The notes below the pieces were generated by a model. It did not search any database. It was not told where the DNA came from and saw nothing but the letters and a program-made list of their open reading frames with translations. From contig JANQOX010000023.1 in assembly GCA_028285625.1 (NCBI GenBank), positions 1-64,000 on the forward strand: 64,000 bases of DNA, read 5' to 3'. The DNA comes from Myxococcota bacterium. GTDB lineage: Bacteria; Myxococcota_A; UBA9160; UBA6930. How positions within the stretch are numbered: the stretch's first letter is position 1; every line of letters starts with the position of its first letter. Positions 25,374 to 33,385 of the stretch are shown in pieces. The position numbers were made by a program, and so were the translations under genes.

Positions 25374-26029
25374 GGGAGCAGGGCCTCGAAACCCTGCGCC
25401 ACCTGGCGGCGCACGCGCAGCCCGAGGTCGTCGGGCACCGCGCGGCCCAGCGCGCGAGACTCGGCCGCCACGCTGGTCATCGACACCCCGTGAAGGCCGC
25501 ACGGGACGATCACGTCCCAGTCCTCGGCGGCCGTGTCCACGTTCAGCGCGAAGCCGTGATACGTGACCCAACCGCGCAGCCCCACGCCGATCGAGGCGAT
25601 CTTGCGCGGGGGCTCGGCGCCCGGCACGAACACGCCCGTCCAGCCGTCGACGCGTTCGCCGCCCAGTCCCAGTCCAGCGAGCGCGTCGATCAGTGCCTGT
25701 TCGATCCGGCGCAGGTGGGCCGTCACGTCGCGCGCACCGCGCGCCGCCAGATCGAGGATCGGGTAGCCCACCAGCTGGCCGGGGCCGTGGTACGTGACGT
25801 CTCCGCCCCGGGCGACGTCGTGCAGTTCGATCCCGCGTTCCGCCAGCTCGGCCACGGGTACACGCAGGTGCCCGGGCTGCGCACTGCGGCCCCGCGTCAC
25901 CGTGGGCGGGTGCTCGAGCAGCAACAACCGGTCCGGCGTGCGTCCGGCACGACGGTCCTCGACGGCCGCCTTTTGCAGGTCGAGGGCCTCGCCGTACGGC
26001 ACCGTTCCCAGCCACGCGACCTCGAGCAT
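25370..26029 (-). CDS. lipB: Octanoyl-(acyl-carrier protein):protein octanoyltransferase
   Basis: 219 residues. LipB moves octanoyl from acyl-carrier protein to lipoyl-domain lysines before LipA acts. Motifs: LLLEHPPTVTRGRS, RGGDVTYHGPGQLVGYPI, the catalytic Lys in PRKIASIGVG and the acyl-accepting Cys in VPCGLHGVSMTS. The start MLEVAWLGTVPYGEAL is typical. It overlaps lipA by four bases, so the two are translated together. Confidence 0.97.
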   Translation of the reverse strand: MLEVAWLGTVPYGEALDLQKAAVEDRRAGRTPDRLLLLEHPPTVTRGRSAQPGHLRVPVAELAERGIELHDVARGGDVTYHGPGQLVGYPILDLAARGARDVTAHLRRIEQALIDALAGLGLGGERVDGWTGVFVPGAEPPRKIASIGVGLRGWVTYHGFALNVDTAAEDWDVIVPCGLHGVSMTSVAAESRALGRAVPDDLGLRVRRQVAQGFEALLP

Positions 26030-26099
26030 GGGTCGAGAGTAGCGGTCGCCGCCCAGGCTTCGACCTCGGACGGGGTGGCGGTGCACCGACCGGCAGCTC

Positions 26100-26888
26100 C
26101 TAGGCGCGCCGCTCGCCGCGAGCAGGTCCGATGCGCTGGACCCGCATGAAGCGCGGCCGGTCGCTTCGGTTGGGCGATGCGGCGTGCAACATCCAGGGAT
26201 GGCACACCACCACGTCCCCGGGCGCACCCACGAGCTCCACGACCCGCAGCGGCTCGTCCCACGCCTCCCCTTCCGATCCGATCTGCCGCGCCGCCCAGTC
26301 CTCGCCGGGCTCCGAGCGCAGCGAGGCGAGGAAGGGCGCGCTCGCCATGAGCGCGTTGCGCGCCACCTTCATCTTCTGGCTGCGCAGCTTCGGCCGGGCG
26401 GCCATGAAGCGTTCCACCACGCGATGCGAGCCCTCGAGCACCAGCGTGGCGCCGGTGTTCGGAACCACCTCGCCCAGAAAGCTGAACACGAGCGCACCCA
26501 CCAGTCGGTCGGCGGGGAGCGAATACGGAAAGTCGGTGTGCCAGAGCGACCGACGGGCCGCGTCCACGGGCGCCGACGGGAAGGTGATCAGGAACTGGCC
26601 CCAGTGCCTGGGGACCTGCCAGCGACCCGCGCCGATCAGACCGTCCAACGCCGCGTGCAGGGCCGGACCGCCGTTGGGCGCAAACACGCAGTCGGTGCGG
26701 ATGCCCTGCAGCCCCGTGGCGTAGGGCACGTCCCAGGTGTCCGGCTCTTCCCGGTCCACGCCGAAACGCTGGCCGAGCACCTGCCACACGCGCTCTTCCA
26801 TGGCCGCAGCCTGGTCCGCGTCGAAGACGCCCGACAGGCGCACCAGGCCGTGCTTCTCGAATGCCGCGCGATCCGCTTCGGTCCACAT
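26100..26888 (-). CDS. Phytanoyl-CoA dioxygenase-family oxygenase
   Basis: 262 residues of an Fe(II)/2-oxoglutarate-dependent oxygenase. The 2-His-1-carboxylate ligands are recognisable: SLWHTDFPYS supplies the HxD pair, and the distal His is in VVVCHPWMLHAASPNRSDRP, with a following Arg (RPRFMRVQR) for 2-oxoglutarate. The start reads FEKHGLVRLSGVFDADQAAAM, as usual in this family. Substrates range from phytanoyl-CoA to small natural products, so it cannot be named. It is wedged between the E2 gene and lipB on the same strand. Confidence 0.88.
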   Translation of the reverse strand: MWTEADRAAFEKHGLVRLSGVFDADQAAAMEERVWQVLGQRFGVDREEPDTWDVPYATGLQGIRTDCVFAPNGGPALHAALDGLIGAGRWQVPRHWGQFLITFPSAPVDAARRSLWHTDFPYSLPADRLVGALVFSFLGEVVPNTGATLVLEGSHRVVERFMAARPKLRSQKMKVARNALMASAPFLASLRSEPGEDWAARQIGSEGEAWDEPLRVVELVGAPGDVVVCHPWMLHAASPNRSDRPRFMRVQRIGPARGERRA

Positions 26889-26924
26889 GGCCAGCCCCGG
26901 GGTGCGCGACCGCCGGTCGCGCGG

Positions 26925-28256
26925 CTAGAGATCGAACTCGGCTTCTTCGAGAAGAGCGCGCACGCGGTGCAGGAACCCGTTGGCGGGCGCGCCGTCCACG
27001 GCACGGTGATCGTAGGAGAGCGCGAGGTGCATCATCGGGCGGATCACGATGGCATCGGCGCCGTCGATGTCCCGGACCACGGGCCGCTTCACGATCTCGC
27101 CCATTCGCAGGATGCCCACCTGCGGCTGGTTGATGATGGCGAACCCGTACAGGTTGCCCGTGCGACCCGGGTTCGAGACCGTGAAGGTCCCGCCCTTGAG
27201 GTCGTCGGCCGAGAGCTTCTTGCTGCGGGCGCGCGAGGACAGGTCCTCGACGGCCGCGGCCAGCCCCGCCAGCGACAGTCGGTCGGCGTGGCGCACCACG
27301 GGGACGACGAGCCCCTTCTCGGTCTCGACGGCGATGCCCACGTGGACCGCGCGCTTCTCGACGATCGCGTCCTCGATCACCGAGGCGTTCAGCGCCGGAA
27401 ACTCGCGGAGCGCTCGAACCGTCGCGTGCACGATGAAGGGCAGGTACGTGAGGGCGTACCCGTTGGCTTCGCGGAAGGCGCGCTTCGCGCCGTCGCGTAC
27501 TGCGGCGACCCCACCCATGTCGATCTCGGCCACGGTCCCGACGTGCGGACTCGTGTGCTTCGAGTAGACCATGTGCTGCGCCACGAGCTTGCGCAGCGGG
27601 CTCATGGGCTGGACGCGGTCGCCCTCCTGAAGGGCGTAGCTGCCGAACCGGGCGCGCGCCTCATCCAGCGACAGCGCGCCGGACCCAGCGCTCGCGGGCT
27701 GGGCCGGGGCGGCCGGCGCCGACGATCCGGCCTGCGCGGCCGGGGCCCCTGTGGAAGGACTCGGCGCGGCCGGGGCCCCTGCGGGAGGACTCGGCGCGGG
27801 GCGGCGCGCGACGTGCTGCACCACGTCGTCCTTCGTGATGCGCCCACCGACGCCCGTACCCGTCACGCCTTCCAGGTCGACACCGGCTTCGTCGGCCAGG
27901 GCGCTCGCCACGGGGGTCGCGCGCGCCGGCGGCTCGTCGGGCGCGGCGGACGCCGCTGCTGCGGGCGCCGCCGCGGGCTCGGCGGACCGGGCGGGTGCGC
28001 CCTCGGCTGCCGAGGCATCGGTGGCGAGGCGTACGAGCTCGGTCCCGACCGCCACGGTCTCGCCCTCGGCGACCAGCAGCTTCTCCACGCGGCCCGCTTC
28101 CGGCGCGGGGATCTCCGCGTCCACCTTGTCGGTGGTCACCTCGACCAGGGGCTGGTCCATGACGACGACGTCGCCCTCCTTCACCAACCAACGGGCCACG
28201 GTGCCCTCGACGACGCTCTCTCCGAGCTCGGGCAACGGGACGGCAATGCTCGACAT
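26925..28256 (-). CDS. 2-oxo acid dehydrogenase E2 (dihydrolipoamide acyltransferase)
   Basis: 443 residues. One N-terminal lipoyl domain (residues ~3-78) carries Lys44 in TTDKVDAEIP. A long Ala/Pro linker follows, then a peripheral subunit-binding domain (ATPVASALADEAGVDLEGV, GGRITKDDVV), a second Ala/Pro linker and the catalytic domain with His417 and Asp421 in YDHRAVDG. The linker encodes a near-duplicate block (SPPAGAPAAP, SPSTGAPAA). No E1 gene is next to it, so pyruvate, 2-oxoglutarate and branched-chain complexes are all possible; the lipoyl-domain start LPELGESVVEGTV leans to the 2-oxoglutarate or branched-chain type. E3 is encoded 27 nt upstream. Confidence 0.93.
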   Translation of the reverse strand: MSSIAVPLPELGESVVEGTVARWLVKEGDVVVMDQPLVEVTTDKVDAEIPAPEAGRVEKLLVAEGETVAVGTELVRLATDASAAEGAPARSAEPAAAPAAAASAAPDEPPARATPVASALADEAGVDLEGVTGTGVGGRITKDDVVQHVARRPAPSPPAGAPAAPSPSTGAPAAQAGSSAPAAPAQPASAGSGALSLDEARARFGSYALQEGDRVQPMSPLRKLVAQHMVYSKHTSPHVGTVAEIDMGGVAAVRDGAKRAFREANGYALTYLPFIVHATVRALREFPALNASVIEDAIVEKRAVHVGIAVETEKGLVVPVVRHADRLSLAGLAAAVEDLSSRARSKKLSADDLKGGTFTVSNPGRTGNLYGFAIINQPQVGILRMGEIVKRPVVRDIDGADAIVIRPMMHLALSYDHRAVDGAPANGFLHRVRALLEEAEFDL

Positions 28257-28283
28257 GGGTTTCTCCGGGACGTTCGCAGGAAG

Positions 28284-29681
28284 CTAGATGTTGAGGGCGC
28301 GACCCTCGGCCGACAAGGCGGCTTCGAGGATCGCTTCCGAGAGCGTCGGATGCGCGTGGCAGGTGGCCGCGATCTCGTCGGTCCGGGCCTCGAGGGTGAG
28401 CGCCAGTCCGAGTTCCGCCACCAGTTCGGTGGCGCCCGATCCCACCAGGTGCGCGCCGACGATCTGTCCGTAGCGCGGCTCGGCGAGGATCTTCACGAAG
28501 CCCGCGGTGTGCGCCGCGGCGATCGCCTTGCCCGAGGCCGTGAACGGGAACCGACCCACCCGCAGCTCGTCACCGTAGGCCTCGCGCGCCTCGGCCTCGG
28601 TGAGTCCGACCCAGGCGACCTGGGGCTGGGCGTAGATGCAGGCCGGAATCCGCCGGGGGTCGAGCGGCCCGTGAGCCCGGCCGGCCAGCCGCTCGGCGGT
28701 GGCCACGCCCTGCTCCGACGCCTTGTGCGCCAGCAGCGCGCCGCCGGCCAGGTCGCCGATGGCGGAGACGCTGGGCACCGACGTGCGGTGGTCGGCGTCG
28801 ATCACCACGAAGCCGCGATCGTCGGTCGCGACGCCCACGTCCTCGAGCCCGAGATCTCCGGAGCGCGCGCGCCGGCCGATCGCGGCGAGGACCTGATCGG
28901 CTTCGATCTCGCCGCTCTCGTCGCCCGAGGTCGTGAACACGGTCACTCCGGAGCCGTGGGTCTTCACGGCTTCGAATCGCGTGGACAGCCGCACCTCGAT
29001 GCCCTTGCGGCGGAACTCCCGCTGGAGCGCGGCCGCGACGTCGGGGTCGGCACCCGGCAGCATCTGGTCCGCCATCTCGAGCATCACGACCTTGACGCCG
29101 TACATGGCGTAGACGTAGGCGAACTCGACTCCCACGGCGCCCGCCCCGATCACCACCACCTTCTCCGGCCGCTCACGCCGGGCAAGCGCCTCGCGCGAGG
29201 TGAGCACCCGCTGGCCGTCGACGGACAACCCGGGCGGCACCCACTCGGCCGAGCCGGTGGCCAGGATGACGTGGTCGCCTTCGAGCAGCCGATCGGTCTG
29301 GCCGGTGACCGCGACGCTGGTCGGGCCGGCCAGGCGGCCACGGCCCGCGACCAGTTCGATCGCGTTCTTCTTCAGCAGACCCGTCACGCCCTTGGCCAGA
29401 CGGTCCGCCGTCTTGCGGCTGTGGTCGATGACCTTGCCGTAGTCGAGGGTGAGCCCCGAAGTGGTCACCCCGAAGGTCTCGCCGTGGCGCGTCAGGTTCT
29501 CGACGAGTTCGGCGCCGGTCAGGAGCGCCTTGCTGGGAATGCACCCCCAGTTTAGGCAGACACCGCCCGGGCGATCCTCCTCCACGATCGCCACGCGCAG
29601 GCCCAACTGGGCACCCCGAATCGCGGCGATGTAGCCCCCCGGGCCCGCGCCGATCACGACCAGGTCGAAGCGATCGCTCAT
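28284..29681 (-). CDS. lpdA: Dihydrolipoyl dehydrogenase (E3)
   Basis: 465 residues. This FAD flavoprotein reoxidises the dihydrolipoyl groups of E2 with NAD+. Landmarks: FAD-binding VVIGAGPGGYIAAIRGAQLG, redox disulfide Cys42/Cys47 in GGVCLNWGCIPSK, NAD-binding VVVIGAGAVGVEFAYVYAMYG, FAD-binding VSAIGDLAGG, and the C-terminal CHAHPTLSEAILEAAL with the catalytic His-Glu pair. Full length. It lies upstream of E2 on the same strand. Confidence 0.96.
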   Translation of the reverse strand: MSDRFDLVVIGAGPGGYIAAIRGAQLGLRVAIVEEDRPGGVCLNWGCIPSKALLTGAELVENLTRHGETFGVTTSGLTLDYGKVIDHSRKTADRLAKGVTGLLKKNAIELVAGRGRLAGPTSVAVTGQTDRLLEGDHVILATGSAEWVPPGLSVDGQRVLTSREALARRERPEKVVVIGAGAVGVEFAYVYAMYGVKVVMLEMADQMLPGADPDVAAALQREFRRKGIEVRLSTRFEAVKTHGSGVTVFTTSGDESGEIEADQVLAAIGRRARSGDLGLEDVGVATDDRGFVVIDADHRTSVPSVSAIGDLAGGALLAHKASEQGVATAERLAGRAHGPLDPRRIPACIYAQPQVAWVGLTEAEAREAYGDELRVGRFPFTASGKAIAAAHTAGFVKILAEPRYGQIVGAHLVGSGATELVAELGLALTLEARTDEIAATCHAHPTLSEAILEAALSAEGRALNI

Positions 29682-29827
29682 CGGTCGTCCCCCTGCCCTG
29701 CCCTCTGCATGGTCTCGCCTTTCTTCGGCGGCGGGCGGCATCGCGCGCGAGCCGCTTTCGCCAATCGGCCTGGGCGCCGCCCCGCTTGATGCGCCCGGCC
29801 GCGTTCCTGGGTCTCGGCGTGTCGGCG

Positions 29828-30394
29828 CTAGCCGATCTCCTGGTGGCGGCCGTCGGCCGGCACCTTCTCCGCCTGGATCCGCGCCTGGAGCTTGATCAGC
29901 CCGTCCAGAACCGCCTCCGGCCGGGGCGGACACCCCGGCACGTAGACGTCCACCGGGATCAGGGTGTCGATCCCCTGCACCACGGCGTAGTTGTCGTAGG
30001 GGCCGCCCGAGCACGTACACGCGCCGAAGGCAATCACCCACTTCGGCTCGGCCATCTGGTCGTAGACCTTCTTCAGGATGGGTGCCTGCCGGTGGGTGAT
30101 CGTCCCCACCACCATCAGCAGGTCCGCCTGCCGGGGGGAGAATCGTGGCAGCGCACAGCCGAACCGGTCCATGTCGTAGCGGGGTCCGACCGTGGACATG
30201 AACTCCATGCCGCAGCAGGCGGTCACGAACGGGTAGAGGAACATCGAGTACTTGCGCGCCCAGTTGAGCACGGTGTCCGCCCGCGTGGTCACGAAGCTGT
30301 CGCTGCCCTGGCGAAGCACCTCGACCATGGCATGGGCGCGCGCGCGGGGCGTTCCGGGCGCTTCGGCGAGGAGGTCGACAGGGTGCTCGGACAC
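29828..30394 (-). CDS. nuoB: NADH-quinone oxidoreductase subunit B
   Basis: 188 residues. NuoB binds cluster N2, the last Fe-S centre before quinone. The ligand cysteines are all visible: the tandem pair in VTACCGMEFM, then GACTCSGG and VPGCPPRPE. SPRQADLLMVVGTITHRQAP is also conserved. nuoA is not upstream; a divergent phosphatidylcholine synthase gene is. A 146-nt gap separates nuoB from lpdA, so nuoB may or may not share a transcript with the genes downstream. Confidence 0.97.
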   Translation of the reverse strand: MSEHPVDLLAEAPGTPRARAHAMVEVLRQGSDSFVTTRADTVLNWARKYSMFLYPFVTACCGMEFMSTVGPRYDMDRFGCALPRFSPRQADLLMVVGTITHRQAPILKKVYDQMAEPKWVIAFGACTCSGGPYDNYAVVQGIDTLIPVDVYVPGCPPRPEAVLDGLIKLQARIQAEKVPADGRHQEIG

Positions 30395-30438
30395 GGAATC
30401 CCTCGGGGACGACGATAGCAGAGTGGTATGGTCTGGCC

Positions 30439-31179
30439 GTGGAAGCTGGCCAGTCGCCCGAATCGCGGCAAGTGCACCGCGCGGATGCGGGCTCGTATTC
30501 GCTGGCCCAGCGCGCGGGCGCCTGGGGCGTCCACCTGCTGACCGCCAGCGGTGCCATCGTAGGGGTGCTCGCCCTGCTCGCGAGCGGCAGCGGCCGGCTT
30601 CGCGAAGCCGCCCTCTGGATGCTGCTGGCCCTGTTCATCGACGCGATCGACGGCAGCTTCGCGCGCCTCGCGCGCGTGAAGGAGGTGCTCCCCGGAACCG
30701 ACGGCCGCACGCTCGACGACGTGATCGATTTCCTGAACTACGTGATCGTGCCGATCGTGTTCCTGGTGCAGGCCGATCTCGTGGCCTGGCCCGCGGTCGT
30801 GGCGGCGCCGGTGCTGGCCAGCGCCTACGGCTTCTCGCAGACGGACGCCAAGACCGACGACCACTTCTTCAAGGGCTTCCCGTCGTATTGGAACGTGGTG
30901 GCCCTGTACGCCTTCGTGCTGCCGATGCCGCCCGCCCTGCTCTCCACACTGCTTCTCGTGCTCTCGGTGATGGTCTTCGTCCCGATCAAGTATGTCTACC
31001 CGAGCCGCACCCCCGTTCTTCAGCGCACGACCCTCGCCGGCGGTGCCACCTGGACCGTGGCGCTCCTCGTGGCCCTGGTCCGCCCGCCCGCGCGTGAGCT
31101 CGTCCTCGCCTCCCTCCTCTTCCCCGCCTACTACGTCGTGTTGTCGCTGGTCGTCGGCGGGCTCGCGAGGCGGCGTTGA
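30439..31179 (+). CDS. pcs: Phosphatidylcholine synthase
   Basis: 246 residues, about seven hydrophobic spans, GTG start. Pcs condenses CDP-diacylglycerol with choline in the inner membrane. It shows the CDP-alcohol phosphotransferase motif in its Pcs form: FIDAIDGSFARLARVKEVLP, then DGRTLDDVIDFLNYVIVPIV. The Pcs-specific TDDHFFKGFPSYWNVVALYAF also matches. These features separate it from phosphatidylserine or phosphatidylglycerol-phosphate synthases. It overlaps hemH by four bases (TTGA) and diverges from nuoB. Confidence 0.93.
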   Translation: MEAGQSPESRQVHRADAGSYSLAQRAGAWGVHLLTASGAIVGVLALLASGSGRLREAALWMLLALFIDAIDGSFARLARVKEVLPGTDGRTLDDVIDFLNYVIVPIVFLVQADLVAWPAVVAAPVLASAYGFSQTDAKTDDHFFKGFPSYWNVVALYAFVLPMPPALLSTLLLVLSVMVFVPIKYVYPSRTPVLQRTTLAGGATWTVALLVALVRPPARELVLASLLFPAYYVVLSLVVGGLARRR

Positions 31180-32282
31180 ACGAGCGCATCTCGCGGGAGC
31201 AGGCCACCGGGCGCACAGGCGTCGTGCTGCTGCAGCTCGGCACACCGGAAGCGCCCACGCCGGGTGCGGTGCGCCGCTACCTGGCCCAGTTCCTCTCGGA
31301 CCCGCGCGTGCTCGACATGCCGGCCCTGGGGCGCTTCCTGCTGCTGCACGGCGTGATCCTGCGCACGCGTCCGCGCCGCTCGGCGGCCGCCTATCAGCAG
31401 ATCTGGACCGAAGCGGGCTCGCCCCTGCTCCTCCACGGACAGGCCCTGGCCCAGGGGGTCGGCCGCGCGCTGGGGCCGGGCTTCGAGGTGGTGCTGGGCA
31501 TGCGCTACGGCGAGCCCAGCATCGCGCGGGCCGTAGAGAGCCTCGAGCGGGCCGGGGTCGAGCAGATCGTGGCGCTGCCGCTCTTCCCGCAGTACGCGGC
31601 CTCGAGCACGGGCTCTGCGCTGGAGCGCCTGCACGAAGAGATCGGCTCGCGGTGGAACGTGCTGCCGGTGCGCACACTGCCCGACTTCTTCGACGACCCC
31701 CGCTTCATCGACGCCAGCCTGGCCGTGGCGCGCCCCGCGCTCGAGCGCTTCGGGGCCGACCACGTCCTGTTCTCGTACCACGGCCTGCCCGAGCGCCAGG
31801 TGCGGCGAAGCGACCGCACGGGCGCGCATTGCCTGGCCGACGGTCATTGTTGCGACGCCATCGTCGCGGCGAACCGGTGGTGCTACCGCGCCCAGTGCAT
31901 GGCCACGACGAGGGCGCTGGCCGCGGGGCTTCGCCTCGACCCGCAGGCGCACAGCACCGCGTTCCAGTCTCGCCTGGGACGCACGCCGTGGATCCGGCCC
32001 TTCACCGACGAGGTGATCCCCGAACTGGCCGAGCGCGGCCGGCGGCGCCTGGCGGTCCTCTGTCCGTCGTTCGTGGCCGACTGCCTGGAGACCCTCGAGG
32101 AAATCGGCCTGCGTGCACGCGAGCAGTGGCTCGAGGCCGGAGGCGAAGACCTGCTGCTGGTCCCGTGCGTGAACGCCGCCCCCGAGTGGGTGGCCGGCGT
32201 GGCCTCGATGGTCCGCGAGGCCGCCGGAGACGGCGCCAAGCTCGCCGAGCCGGCGGCGGCGGTCGAGCCGCAGGGTCCCTAG
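31176..32282 (+). CDS. hemH: Ferrochelatase
   Basis: 368 residues. Inserts Fe(II) into protoporphyrin IX, the last step of haem synthesis. Motifs: VVLLQLGTPEAPTP at the start, YLAQFLSDPRVLD, the catalytic His in FSYHGLPERQVR and the Glu in PFTDEVIPELAERG, then VLCPSFVADCLETLEEIG. Cysteines cluster in HCLADGHCCDAI and CYRAQC, with another pair in VLCPSFVADC; some bacterial ferrochelatases bind a 2Fe-2S cluster through such residues. The TTG start overlaps the pcs stop. Its stop codon overlaps that of hemE on the other strand. Confidence 0.95.
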   Translation: MNERISREQATGRTGVVLLQLGTPEAPTPGAVRRYLAQFLSDPRVLDMPALGRFLLLHGVILRTRPRRSAAAYQQIWTEAGSPLLLHGQALAQGVGRALGPGFEVVLGMRYGEPSIARAVESLERAGVEQIVALPLFPQYAASSTGSALERLHEEIGSRWNVLPVRTLPDFFDDPRFIDASLAVARPALERFGADHVLFSYHGLPERQVRRSDRTGAHCLADGHCCDAIVAANRWCYRAQCMATTRALAAGLRLDPQAHSTAFQSRLGRTPWIRPFTDEVIPELAERGRRRLAVLCPSFVADCLETLEEIGLRAREQWLEAGGEDLLLVPCVNAAPEWVAGVASMVREAAGDGAKLAEPAAAVEPQGP

Positions 32283-33331
32283 GCCGGGGTGGCCCGGGCG
32301 CGGATCCACTCCGGGTCCCGCGCCAGTGCGCGCGCCGCCTCGGTGAACGCGCGTACCCCTTCGACGGGGGTGTCGGGCGTGCACCCGTGGCCCAGGTTGA
32401 GCACGTGGCCCCGAGCGGCCCGAGCCGCCAGGCAGATCTCGCGGACGCGCTGAAAGATGAGCTCTGGCGAGAGCTTGAGCTCCTCTGGGTCGAGGTTTCC
32501 CTGAAGGCTGATTCGGCCCTGCGCCCGCTCGGCGGCCCGGGCGAGGTCCACGGCCGCGCCCACCGAGATCACGTCGGGGGCGACCTCGAGCATGGGATCG
32601 AGGAGGTGCGGCGCCTCGTTCGTGAACAGGATGAACGGGGCCCGCGTACGATCCACGCCGTCCGCGATGCGGCGGTTGATGGGCAGGATCCACTGCCGGT
32701 AGGTATCGGCGTCGAGCGCCCCGGCCCACGAGTCGAAGAGCTGGACGACCTGGGCCCCCGCGTCGATCTGCGCGTTCAGGTAGTCGATGGTGCGGTCGGC
32801 GAGCCATTCGAGCAGCGCGCGGAAGCCCTCGGGCTCGCGCTCCCGCCAGGCGTGGGTCTCGGCATAGCGCCGGGTGGGGTCGCCGCGGCCCTCGATCAGG
32901 TAGGTCGCCAGGGTGAACGGCGCGCCGGCGAAACCGATCAACGGGATGCGGTCGGCGGCGAGTTCGCGCCGCAGCCGCTTCAGGATCTCGAACACGTAGG
33001 GCACCGACTCGGTGGCACAGCGCTCGGGTAGCGCCGCCACCTGTGCGCCGCTGCGGATCGGGTCGTCCACGATCGGACCGGGCCCGAACCGCACGGGCAG
33101 ACCCAACCCCACCAGCGGGACGAAGATGTCGCAGAAGAACACCACCGCTTCGCTGCCCACCAGCCGAATCGGTTGGAGCGAGACCTCCACCGCCCGATCG
33201 ACGTCCGCGCACATCTCGAGAAAGCCCACGCCCTCGCGCACGGCGCGGTACTCGGGCAGGTAGCGGCCGGCCTGGCGCATCAACCAGACCGGCGGGCGAT
33301 CGACGGGCTCTCCGCGGCAGGCCCGCAGCAT
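32279..33331 (-). CDS. hemE: Uroporphyrinogen decarboxylase
   Basis: 350 residues. Converts uroporphyrinogen III to coproporphyrinogen III. Signature VWLMRQAGRYLPEYR near the start holds substrate-binding Arg residues; the conserved Asp is in FFCDIFVPL; IGFAGAPFTLATYLIEG and LNLGHGCTPDTPVEGV also match. The ATG at 33331 leaves only a few residues before the conserved LRAC. An in-frame CTG at 33382, a few bases after the upstream stop, would add 17 codons and may be the real start. It converges with hemH, and the two stops share CTAG. Confidence 0.95.
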   Translation of the reverse strand: MLRACRGEPVDRPPVWLMRQAGRYLPEYRAVREGVGFLEMCADVDRAVEVSLQPIRLVGSEAVVFFCDIFVPLVGLGLPVRFGPGPIVDDPIRSGAQVAALPERCATESVPYVFEILKRLRRELAADRIPLIGFAGAPFTLATYLIEGRGDPTRRYAETHAWREREPEGFRALLEWLADRTIDYLNAQIDAGAQVVQLFDSWAGALDADTYRQWILPINRRIADGVDRTRAPFILFTNEAPHLLDPMLEVAPDVISVGAAVDLARAAERAQGRISLQGNLDPEELKLSPELIFQRVREICLAARAARGHVLNLGHGCTPDTPVEGVRAFTEAARALARDPEWIRARATPA

Positions 33332-33385
33332 GCGCTCGTCGGGCGCGAGCAGCCCGGCGCCCTGGGCGACTTCGTCGCTCAGGGT

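Noticed and set aside
26184-29555. A 1123-residue open frame on the plus strand
   Set aside because: It is antisense to phyH-like, E2 and lpdA, all with complete family motifs.
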